From contig NZ_JAPIVK010000033.1 in assembly GCF_026183675.1 (NCBI RefSeq), positions 1 through 46,434 of the forward strand: 46,434 bases of DNA. The letters are read 5' to 3'. Positions 31,844 to 39,761 of this stretch are shown here, in pieces (the first letter of the stretch is position 1; each line of letters opens with the position of its first letter). The translations under genes and the position numbers were made by a program. This DNA comes from Microbulbifer halophilus (GTDB taxonomy: Bacteria > Pseudomonadota > Gammaproteobacteria > Pseudomonadales > Cellvibrionaceae). The notes under the pieces were generated by a model. The model worked only from the letters and a program-made list of their open reading frames with translations. It made no database searches and was not told the origin of the DNA.

Positions 31844-33595
31844 ATGTACCGATTATTCAACAAAAGCCTGCTGCTTTTGATGTTGTTATTCAGCCTGCCG
31901 TCCGCCTATGCGGCCCAGGCCACCATGAATATCGTCAACGACTGGGGCAGCGGTTTCCAGGCGGAAATTGTTGTCGTCAATGACGGTTCCAGTGAACTCA
32001 CCGACTGGTCGGCGGAGTTCGACATGCCGGTGGAAATCAACAACCTCTGGGGCGGCGTAATCGTTTCCCACACGGGGGATCACTATGTCGTGGCTGCTGC
32101 CGGCTACAATAGTAGCATTGCCCCCGGTGGCCAGGTCAGCATCGGCTTTCTCGGCACACCGGGCGATGTCTCTCCGGCACCGGTGGTGGTAACCGGGGAT
32201 AACGGCTCTTCATCGAGCTCATCGAGTTCGTCCAGTTCGAGCAGTTCCAGCTCCTCGAGTTCATCCAGCTCCTCGAGTTCATCCAGCAGCTCCAGCTCGA
32301 GCAGTTCTTCATCGTCCAGCAGTTCCTCCAGTAGCAGTTCCGGTTCTTCCGGTGGCCGCGTGGATAACCCCTTCGCTGCCTCGAGCAACTGGTATGTGAA
32401 TCCTGCCTGGGCAGCCAATGCCGAAGGCGAGCCCGGCGGCAGTGCCATTTCCGGCTACAGCTCCGCTGTCTGGATGGATCGTATCGGTGCGATCACCGAC
32501 GGTATCGGCCTGCGCGGCCACCTGGACGAAGCGGTGGCACAGGGAGCCGACCTGTTTACCTTCGTGGTCTACAACCTGCCCAACCGCGACTGCGCCGCGC
32601 TGGCTTCCAGCGGCGAACTGCTGATCGCCGAAAATGGTATGCAGCGCTACCAGGAGGAATATATCTCGCCGATCGTGGATATCATTTCCGATCCGGCCTA
32701 CGCGGATATCAGGATTGCCGCCATCATCGAGGTGGATTCGCTGCCGAACCTGGTGACCAATCTGGATGATCCGGATTGCCAGGAGGCCGACGGCCCGGAC
32801 GGCTACCGCGACGGCATTCGCTACGCGCTGAACCGCCTGTCGGAAGTGCCCAATGTCTACTCCTATGTGGATATTGCCCACTCCGGCTGGCTCGGCTGGA
32901 GCAGCAACTTCGGCCCGGCGGTGGACCTGATCGGCGAGGTGGTGGAAAGCACCGATGCAGGCTGGGACAGTGTGGCCGGCTTCGCCTCCAACTCCGCCAA
33001 CTATACACCGGTGGAAGAGCCCTACCTGCCGGACCCGAGCCTGAACGTGGGCGGCCAGCCGGTACGCGCGGCGGACTTCTACGAGTGGAACGACTATCTC
33101 GCGGAGCTGAATTTCGTGCAGGACTGGCGCGAAGCCATGATCGCCCGCGGTGCGCCGGAGTCCATCGGTATGCTGATCGATACCGGCCGCAACGGCTGGG
33201 GCGGACCCGACAGACCCACCGGTGCTTCCAGCAGCACCGATCTCAACACCTACGTCAGTGAGTCGCGCATCGACCGCCGTGTTCATCGCGGCAACTGGTG
33301 TAACCAGCCGGGCGGCGTAGGTTTCCGGCCCCAGGCTGAACCGCACGCCGGAGTGGACGCCTATGTGTGGATCAAGCCCCAGGGCGAGTCGGACGGTATC
33401 TCGGATCCGGATTTCGAACAGGATCCCAACGATCCCAACAAGAAGCACGACCCCATGTGCGATCCGAACTACCAGGGCAACGAACTCAACGGCAACAGCG
33501 CGACCGGCGCAATGCCCAATGCACCGCACGCGGGCCGTTGGTATCCGGAGGCGTTCCAGTTGTTGATGGAGAATGCCTATCCGCCGCTGGATTGA
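31844..33595 (+). CDS. GH6 cellulase (cellobiohydrolase or endoglucanase) with N-terminal CBM2
   Basis: A 583-residue secreted inverting cellulase. Signal peptide (ends SAYA), CBM2 (about 24-115), serine linker (about 122-166), and a GH6 domain to the C-terminus. FVVYNLPNRDCAALAS contains Asp249, matching the GH6 catalytic acid in the RDC motif. YVDIAHSGWLGW and YVWIKPQGESDG are further GH6 signatures. Long loops around the active site (EAPYLPD-like and PDFEQDPNDPNKKHDP) are in line with a tunnel-type exo enzyme, but this is inference. GAGAAGGGAG lies before the ATG. As a likely non-reducing-end cellulase it would complement the endo-acting GH5 and GH9 enzymes nearby. Confidence 0.94.
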   Translation: MYRLFNKSLLLLMLLFSLPSAYAAQATMNIVNDWGSGFQAEIVVVNDGSSELTDWSAEFDMPVEINNLWGGVIVSHTGDHYVVAAAGYNSSIAPGGQVSIGFLGTPGDVSPAPVVVTGDNGSSSSSSSSSSSSSSSSSSSSSSSSSSSSSSSSSSSSSSSSSSSSSGSSGGRVDNPFAASSNWYVNPAWAANAEGEPGGSAISGYSSAVWMDRIGAITDGIGLRGHLDEAVAQGADLFTFVVYNLPNRDCAALASSGELLIAENGMQRYQEEYISPIVDIISDPAYADIRIAAIIEVDSLPNLVTNLDDPDCQEADGPDGYRDGIRYALNRLSEVPNVYSYVDIAHSGWLGWSSNFGPAVDLIGEVVESTDAGWDSVAGFASNSANYTPVEEPYLPDPSLNVGGQPVRAADFYEWNDYLAELNFVQDWREAMIARGAPESIGMLIDTGRNGWGGPDRPTGASSSTDLNTYVSESRIDRRVHRGNWCNQPGGVGFRPQAEPHAGVDAYVWIKPQGESDGISDPDFEQDPNDPNKKHDPMCDPNYQGNELNGNSATGAMPNAPHAGRWYPEAFQLLMENAYPPLD

Positions 33596-33632
33596 GTGGT
33601 TCGCAGATAATGCACTGCAATGTGCATGATTG

Positions 33633-33705
33633 AGAGCACCGGGCCTTGTCGGCTGCTCTCTCCCGGTTGCATAGGGAGGGGGCCGTTCGATGATCCCGGT
33701 GCTCT
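33633..33705 (+). terminator. Long-loop inverted repeat between GH6 and mannanase genes
   Basis: Perfect 11 bp arms AGAGCACCGGG / CCCGGTGCTCT separated by about 50 bp, followed by GTTTCAC. The inner part can form a further GAGAG/CTCTC fold. It could be a terminator for GH6 or a leader structure of the next gene, which starts 31 bp on. Confidence 0.45.
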
Positions 33706-33736
33706 GTTTCACAGAAGCAGAAAAACAGGAACGAAA

Positions 33737-35128
33737 ATGAAAAAACTGATTCACCAACTGTTCGCTGCAGCCCTGATCCTGGCCGCGGTCAACAGCTGGG
33801 CCGGTTTCTCCACGGAGAACGGCCAGTTGCTCGACGCCAACGGCAATCCGTTCATCATGCGCGGCGTCAACCACGCCCACACCTGGTGGCCGAGCCATAC
33901 CGAGCAGGCGCTGATGGATATCGCCGATACCGGCGCCAACACCGTGCGCATCGTGCTGGCTACCGGCGGCCAGTGGGCGCGTAACGACGGCGCCGATGTA
34001 ACCGGTATCATCAGCCAGTGTAAATCCCTGGCACTGATCTGCATGCTGGAAGTGCACGATGCCACCGGCTGGGGCGAGGACGATGGCGCGGTGCATATTT
34101 CCACAGCGGTGGATTACTGGACCAGCCCGGATATTCTCGACGCGATTCAAGGCGAGGAGGATTACATCTTGGTCAATATCGCCAACGAGCCCTTCGGCAA
34201 CAATGTGGCGGAAAACAGCTATGTGGAGGACACCGCGGCGGCCATCCAGTCCCTGCGCGACGCCGGCCTCACCCACACCATCGTGGTGGACGCGGCCAAC
34301 TGGGGTCAGGACTGGGAAGGGTTCATGCGCGACAACGCCGGGACACTGGCGGCTGCGGATCCCCTCGACAACCTGCTTTTCTCCGTGCACATGTACGAGG
34401 TCTATGCGGATCGCGACAGCGTGGCCAGTTATATGCAGGCCTTTGAGGAGATGAACCTGCCGCTGATCGTGGGTGAGTTCGGCCACGAGCACAACGGCAA
34501 CCCGGTGGACGAGGACGCGATACTCGATGAAGCCCGGGCCCGTGGCATCGGCTACCTGGGCTGGTCCTGGTCCGGCAACGGCGGCTGTTGCACGGAACTG
34601 GATATGGCCGTCGACTGGAACCCGGGGAACCTCTCCGGTTGGGGCGAGCGCCTGATCCACGGTGTGGACGGTATCGCCGAGACATCCCGGTGTGCCAGCG
34701 TATTTCCCGGCTGCAGCGGCACCGGATCCTCGTCCAGCAGTTCGTCCTCCAGCTCCAGCGCATCCTCCAGCAGTTCTTCGTCGAGCAGTAGCTCGTCCAG
34801 TTCCAGCAGCTCCTCTTCCGGCGGCAACGGCAGCCTGGCCTGCGACCTCGGCGACGTGAATGACTGGGGTTCCGGCTTCGTACTCAACAGTGTCACCGTG
34901 ACCAATACCGGAAGCACAGCGGTAAGCGGCTGGGATGTGCAATTGCAGTTCAGCCAGGATGTGAACATCAGCAATGCCTGGGGTGTCCAGCTTGGCGGCA
35001 ACAGCGGCAGCCTGCTTGCCGGTACCAATGTCGGTTACAACGGCCAGCTACAGCCGGGCCAGAGTGCCAGTTTCGGCCTGCAGGGCGCACCCGGCAATCT
35101 GGGGACTGTCACCTGTACAGCGGAGTAA
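33737..35128 (+). CDS. GH5 subfamily 8-type beta-mannanase with C-terminal CBM2
   Basis: A 463-residue secreted endo-beta-1,4-mannanase candidate. The signal peptide ends SWA, and the catalytic domain starts GFSTENGQLLDANGNPFIMRGVNHAHTWW. This opening, with TGANTVRIVLATGGQW, LEVHDATGW and WSWSGNGG, is characteristic of GH5_8 mannanases. The acid/base is Glu151 (ANEPFG) and the nucleophile Glu247 (VGEFGHE). A serine linker with one alanine (about 331-361) leads to a C-terminal CBM2 with NDWGSGFVLNSVTVTN and GYNGQLQPGQSASFGLQG. The ATG at AGGAACGAAA is chosen; upstream in-frame codons have no signal peptide. It would strip mannan from cellulose surfaces while held there by its CBM2. Confidence 0.93.
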   Translation: MKKLIHQLFAAALILAAVNSWAGFSTENGQLLDANGNPFIMRGVNHAHTWWPSHTEQALMDIADTGANTVRIVLATGGQWARNDGADVTGIISQCKSLALICMLEVHDATGWGEDDGAVHISTAVDYWTSPDILDAIQGEEDYILVNIANEPFGNNVAENSYVEDTAAAIQSLRDAGLTHTIVVDAANWGQDWEGFMRDNAGTLAAADPLDNLLFSVHMYEVYADRDSVASYMQAFEEMNLPLIVGEFGHEHNGNPVDEDAILDEARARGIGYLGWSWSGNGGCCTELDMAVDWNPGNLSGWGERLIHGVDGIAETSRCASVFPGCSGTGSSSSSSSSSSSASSSSSSSSSSSSSSSSSSSGGNGSLACDLGDVNDWGSGFVLNSVTVTNTGSTAVSGWDVQLQFSQDVNISNAWGVQLGGNSGSLLAGTNVGYNGQLQPGQSASFGLQGAPGNLGTVTCTAE

Positions 35129-35191
35129 ATCGCGGTAATCTATAGGGGCCTGTCTCGAATGGCGCCCGCAGAATAACAAGAGGAACAACCG

Positions 35192-35239
35192 ATGTGCCGC
35201 ATAAAGCTGCTATCCGCCGGGAGGTCCGCCCGTGTATAG
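35192..35239 (+). CDS. Possible 15-codon leader peptide ahead of the ICMT-like gene
   Basis: ATG after AAGAGGA encodes MCRIKLLSAGRSARV and ends in TAG inside the next gene's first codons. Its ribosome binding site is better than that of the main gene, so translating it could expose or couple the GTG start. It may also be chance. Confidence 0.3.
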   Translation: MCRIKLLSAGRSARV

Positions 35240-36623
35240 CCAGACAGCCGATGCCGCGGAGCTGACCGCCGGAAAAAGTGAAAACACCTGGATCACCGAC
35301 CGCGCCTGGCTCAGCGGCCTCGCCGGTGCCCTGGCGGTGGTGCTGCTGGCGGCCTGGTTCAACAGTAAAGACGCCCTGGCGCAGGGGTTGTCGATCGGCG
35401 GCTGGCAGTTGACCGACAACCGGCTGGATACGGTGCTGGCGGCGCTGGCGCTCAGCACGCTCGCCATGCTGCTGGTGGAACTGGTGCGCCTCCGGCAGTG
35501 GCACGGCCGGGATTTTTTCCGCACGCACCCGGACCTGCGCCGCGGGCTCTGGCTCAAGTTCCTGCTGGACGGTTGCCTGCACTACGGTGTGTACCTGGGG
35601 CTTCTGGCACTGGTGACTTTTTTCTTCCACAGCGCCGGCGAGTACGGTTTTGCGCAGCAGAACCCCTACTACCAGCCCTGGTTCCGGCTACTGGAACTGG
35701 CCTGGAGCGTCTGGGCCTGGGGCGGGCTGCCCTATGTCCTGCTGACCCGCGCCCTGCGCCACTCGCCGGAGGCCGACCGCATGGATACGGCGGCGATGGC
35801 GATCGGCTGGCTGGGGGAATTGTTGCGCGGGCGCAAACCATCGCTCGGCGAGGCGCAGCGCAAGAACCTGCGCGCACTGCTGGTGAAGCTGTTTTTCGCC
35901 CCGCTGATGACGGTGTTCTTCGCCGACCAGTTTCCGCACCTGGTGAACAATATGGGCTATGTCTTCGACGGCCTGCCCGCCGCCGTGGAGGCCGGTCGCT
36001 ACAGTCACAGCCAGTTCAATACGGATTTCTTCAACATTTCCGTCGCATTGGTGTTTTCCATCGATGTGGCCCTGGCCTGGTGCGGCTATGTGATTTCCAG
36101 CCGCTGGGTGGACAACCAGACCCGTTCCGCCGAGCCCACCACCCTGGGCTGGCTGGTATGCCTGGTGTGCTACCCGCCGTTCCAGATGTTCCTGGGCCTC
36201 TACTACGGCGCGCCGGGAGAGCGGGAAGTACTGCAACTGGGCAACGCCTGGCTGGTCAGCCTGTTCAGCATCCTGATGCTGGCCAGCTACCTGATCTACG
36301 TGGCTGCCACGGCGCATTTCGGGGTGCGTTTCTCCAACCTCACCCACCGCGGGATCATCCGCACCGGCCTCTACGGACTGGTGCGCCACCCGGCGTACGC
36401 CTCGAAGAACTTCGCCTGGTGGTGCGTGATGTTCCCGGTGATTGTCTACTGGGGTTTCAGCGGCAACTGGCAGCTGGCGCTGGCGCAGACACTGGGCCTG
36501 CTGTTGATGACCTGGGTTTACTACTGGCGGGCGATTACCGAAGAGCGGCACCTGGATGCGGACCCGGATTACCGCGACTACTGCAGGCAGGTGCGTTACC
36601 GGTTTATTCCCGGGCTATTGTAA
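35232..36623 (+). CDS. Polytopic membrane protein with ICMT/phospholipid methyltransferase-like C-terminus
   Basis: A 463-residue inner-membrane protein with about eight hydrophobic segments. The C-terminal quarter has GIIRTGLYGLVRHPAYASKNFAWW and later TEERHLDADPDYRDYCRQVRYRFIPGL. This pairing (R-x-G-x-Y-x-x-x-RHPxY and EE...Y..Y) is the SAM-binding signature of isoprenylcysteine carboxyl methyltransferase-like and PEMT-like enzymes. Bacterial members methylate lipids or other hydrophobic substrates; the substrate here is unknown. The start is GTG with GGGAGG about 7 bp before it, overlapping a short upstream frame. It interrupts the run of secreted polysaccharide enzymes and has no obvious link to them. 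Confidence 0.82.
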   Translation: MYSQTADAAELTAGKSENTWITDRAWLSGLAGALAVVLLAAWFNSKDALAQGLSIGGWQLTDNRLDTVLAALALSTLAMLLVELVRLRQWHGRDFFRTHPDLRRGLWLKFLLDGCLHYGVYLGLLALVTFFFHSAGEYGFAQQNPYYQPWFRLLELAWSVWAWGGLPYVLLTRALRHSPEADRMDTAAMAIGWLGELLRGRKPSLGEAQRKNLRALLVKLFFAPLMTVFFADQFPHLVNNMGYVFDGLPAAVEAGRYSHSQFNTDFFNISVALVFSIDVALAWCGYVISSRWVDNQTRSAEPTTLGWLVCLVCYPPFQMFLGLYYGAPGEREVLQLGNAWLVSLFSILMLASYLIYVAATAHFGVRFSNLTHRGIIRTGLYGLVRHPAYASKNFAWWCVMFPVIVYWGFSGNWQLALAQTLGLLLMTWVYYWRAITEERHLDADPDYRDYCRQVRYRFIPGLL

Positions 36624-36766
36624 GGCCAGACGATAATCACCGCCCTACGAGATCCACTAAAACCTGATACGAAACGCAGTATCTGCAGGGTAGGGCATTT
36701 TCCAGAAATTCCGGCGCGAAGTGGAGGTAACGAGAGTACGCCGACAACCATCGAGAGAAAACGGCG

Positions 36767-39412
36767 ATGAGTAAAAACAACGGATTCATTTGCGCCCGCC
36801 TGTGGGCCGCACTGATGGCCTGTGGCTGTATTCTGCCGGCACAGGCACAACTTTCCTGTGAAGTGGATTATCCCACTAACGACTGGAACGGCGCTTACCA
36901 GGCGGATGTAGGTATCACCAATACCGGAACCGAAGCGATCGCCGGCTGGACCCTGGAGTGGGACCTGGGCGCCGGCGAGACGCACAGCGGCGGCTGGAAT
37001 GCCGATATAGTGCAGAGCGGCACCCGCATCAGTGCCTCCAACAGCGCCGACCACTGGAACGGCACCATTGCCCCCGGCGCCACCCACCGCTTCGGTGTCC
37101 AGCTCGACGACGCCGAGCCGCCGGCCCACCTGCCCGCCGCATTCATCCTCAACGGCACCCTGTGTAGCGGCGGCGCCTCGTCGAGCAGTTCCTCCTCGAG
37201 CTCATCCAGCAGTAGTGCCTCTTCCAGCAGCAGCTCCTCGAGTTCCTCCAGCGGCGGCGGTGGCAGTGCCGTTACCCTGCAGGAAAACGCCGCCGGTTTC
37301 TGCGGTGTGGACGGCACCATCGACAGCAACCACGAGGGCCATACCGGCAGCGGTTTTGCCAACACCGAAAACCTCTCCGGCACGGGCATCCGCTGGAGCG
37401 TCAATGCGGCCGCTGCCGGCGATTACCTGCTGGACTGGCGCTTCGCCAACGGCGCGGACAGCCGCCCCGGCAATGTGCGTGTAAACGGTGCGGAACAGGC
37501 CGGTGTGGATTTCCCCGGTACCGGTGCCTGGAACAGTTGGAGCCGGGCCGGCGCCACCGTCTACCTGGAAGCCGGGGCAAACAGTGTCGAGCTAGTGGCC
37601 GACGGCAGCGAGGGGCTCGCCAATATCGATTCCCTCACGGTTACCGGATACGCGCCCGCGGCCGGGGAGTGCGCACCCAGTGGCAGCGGCCGCTACCGTA
37701 TGGAAAGACTCGACCGCGGCGTTTCCGTGGTGCCCACCGGTAGCGGCAACCTGGTGAGCTGGCGCCTGCTGGGCACGGACGATCCGGCCGTGGCCTTCAA
37801 TCTCTACCGCGATGGCCAGAAAATCAATGGCGACCCCATCGACGGTGCCTCCAATTACCTGGACAGCGGCGCCGACCCGTCGGCGCAGTATTCGGTGCGC
37901 GCCATTACCGGCGGCAGCGAAGGCGCGCCGGTGGCCGCGGAAGTGGTGTTCAACGGCAGCGGCTATTTCGATGTACCACTGCAGCGCCCCGCCGACGGCC
38001 CCGATTACAGTTACTCCGCCAACGACGCCAGCGCGGCCGATCTCACCGGCGACGGGCAGTACGAACTGATCGTCAAATGGGACCCGAGCAATGCCCGCGA
38101 CAATTCCCAGAGCGGCCATACCGGTAACGTCTACATCGACGCCTACCGTCTGGACGGCGAGCGCCTGTGGCGCATCGACCTGGGGCGCAATATCCGTGCC
38201 GGTGCCCACTACACCCAGTTCCAGGCCTACGATTACGACGGCGACGGGCGCGCGGAAGTGGCGATGAAAACCGCCGATGGCACCGTGGACGGTAGCGGCA
38301 ACACCATCGGCGATGCCGGTGCGGACTACCGCAACTCCGGGGGCTATATTCTCTCCGGCCCGGAATACCTGAGTATTTTCGACGGTGTCAGCGGCGCCGC
38401 CGTGGATACCGTCGACTACCAGCCGCCGCGAGGCGACGTCTGCGACTGGGGTGACTGCTACGGCAACCGCGTCGACCGCTTCCTGGCCGGCACCGCCTGG
38501 CTGGACGGCGCAACCCCCAGCCTGGTTTTTTCCCGCGGCTACTACACCCGCTCGGTGATCTGGGCCGTGGATTTCGATGGCGAGAATCTCTCCACCCGCT
38601 GGCTTTTCGATTCCAACGAGGCCGGCAGCCAGTACGAGGGGCAGGGGGCCCACAGCCTCTCCGTCGCCGACCTGGATGGAGACGGCCGCCAGGATATCGT
38701 CTTCGGCGCCATGGCGATCGGGTCCGACGGCCAGCCGCTGTGGAATACGCGGATGTACCACGGCGACGCACTGCACGTGAGCGATTTTGTCCCCAATCGC
38801 CCGGGGCAGGAAGTCTTCATGCCCGGCGAGCACAGCGACCAGCCCTCTTCGCGGCTGATCGGCGCCGATGGCTCGGTGATATTCCAGACCGTACCCAGCG
38901 GGGACAACGGCCGCGCCGTGGCCGGCAATATCTGGAGCGGCAATCCCGGCGCGGAATTCTGGTCCTCCCGCGTCAGCGGCCTGCTGGATGCCGGCGGCAA
39001 CGCCGTGGCGAGCAAGCCCGGCCCCACCAACTTCCTCATCTGGTGGGACGGCGACGGGGAGCGGGAACTGCTGGACGGCACCCGCATCGATCAATACGAT
39101 CCGGGCCAGCGCCTGCTCACCGGTTCCGGTGTGGCCTCCAACAACGGCACCAAGGCCACGCCGGCGCTGTCCGCCGATCTTTTCGGGGACTGGCGCGAAG
39201 AAGTCGTGTGGCGCACCAGCGACAGCTCGGCCCTGCGGATTTACGCCACGCCGCGGACCACCGATCTGCGTATTCCCACCCTGATGCACGACCCGCAGTA
39301 CCGGGCGGCCATTGCCTGGCAGAACAGCGGCTACAACCAGCCGCCGCATCCCGCCTTCTATATCGGCAGTGAAGTCCTGTCCTATCCCTGGCCCGATATC
39401 CAGACCCCCTGA
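36767..39412 (+). CDS. PL11 rhamnogalacturonan lyase with CBM2 and CBM35-like modules
   Basis: An 881-residue secreted lyase that would cut the rhamnogalacturonan I backbone of pectin by beta-elimination. Order: signal peptide (ends PAQAQ), CBM2 (about 29-133), short serine linker (about 138-162), a CBM35/CBM6-like beta-sandwich (about 168-300, VTLQENAAGFCGVDGTIDSN), then a PL11 eight-bladed propeller. The PL11 part starts YRMERLDRGVSVV, with Ca-binding DLTGDGQYELIVKWDPSNARDNSQSG and DYDGDGRAEVAMKTADG, and ends near QNSGYNQPPHPAFYIG. These are strong YesW/YesX-type signatures. Joining a cellulose-binding CBM2 to a pectin lyase probably directs it to pectin lying on cellulose. GGAGG lies well upstream of the ATG; the signal peptide supports the start. 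Confidence 0.94.
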   Translation: MSKNNGFICARLWAALMACGCILPAQAQLSCEVDYPTNDWNGAYQADVGITNTGTEAIAGWTLEWDLGAGETHSGGWNADIVQSGTRISASNSADHWNGTIAPGATHRFGVQLDDAEPPAHLPAAFILNGTLCSGGASSSSSSSSSSSSSASSSSSSSSSSSGGGGSAVTLQENAAGFCGVDGTIDSNHEGHTGSGFANTENLSGTGIRWSVNAAAAGDYLLDWRFANGADSRPGNVRVNGAEQAGVDFPGTGAWNSWSRAGATVYLEAGANSVELVADGSEGLANIDSLTVTGYAPAAGECAPSGSGRYRMERLDRGVSVVPTGSGNLVSWRLLGTDDPAVAFNLYRDGQKINGDPIDGASNYLDSGADPSAQYSVRAITGGSEGAPVAAEVVFNGSGYFDVPLQRPADGPDYSYSANDASAADLTGDGQYELIVKWDPSNARDNSQSGHTGNVYIDAYRLDGERLWRIDLGRNIRAGAHYTQFQAYDYDGDGRAEVAMKTADGTVDGSGNTIGDAGADYRNSGGYILSGPEYLSIFDGVSGAAVDTVDYQPPRGDVCDWGDCYGNRVDRFLAGTAWLDGATPSLVFSRGYYTRSVIWAVDFDGENLSTRWLFDSNEAGSQYEGQGAHSLSVADLDGDGRQDIVFGAMAIGSDGQPLWNTRMYHGDALHVSDFVPNRPGQEVFMPGEHSDQPSSRLIGADGSVIFQTVPSGDNGRAVAGNIWSGNPGAEFWSSRVSGLLDAGGNAVASKPGPTNFLIWWDGDGERELLDGTRIDQYDPGQRLLTGSGVASNNGTKATPALSADLFGDWREEVVWRTSDSSALRIYATPRTTDLRIPTLMHDPQYRAAIAWQNSGYNQPPHPAFYIGSEVLSYPWPDIQTP

Positions 39413-39413
39413 A

Positions 39414-39445
39414 GGGCCGGCCGGGGCCGCCGCTTTGGCCGGCCC
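39414..39445 (+). terminator. GC-rich hairpin after PL11 gene
   Basis: Perfect 9 bp arms GGGCCGGCC / GGCCGGCCC start two bases after the stop codon. No T run follows. The rest of the gap up to the GH9 gene (39446-39761) has no convincing gene. Confidence 0.45.
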
Positions 39446-39761
39446 CGGTTGCGGCAGGACTGTGAACGGGTTCGCTCCCGGTGCCTTCCCGCCCCGCAGC
39501 GGATCGACAAAGTGGGAGGTTCAACCTCCCGCGGTTCGCGAAGTTGGACCTCGTCTGCGCAATAAATCCACCGATCTCATTTAGTCGGACGCAAGCCCGC
39601 TCCGGAGGGGGTAGGGTGAAATGGCTGTATCGACGGAAAAAGGAAGTTCTGAGCGGGCGTTTTGACGCGGTGTGGTTCGGGGATTGGTGAACCGCTGTGT
39701 TACCGCCAAGACGGTCCGGGTTTGTCCAGAGCTTCGCAGACAATAAAAATGAGGCTCCTGT

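Noticed and set aside
32309..34942. 877-codon minus-strand frame crossing the GH6-mannanase gap
   Set aside because: It crosses two real genes and an intergenic hairpin, has low-complexity Gly/Ala/Arg composition and no family match.
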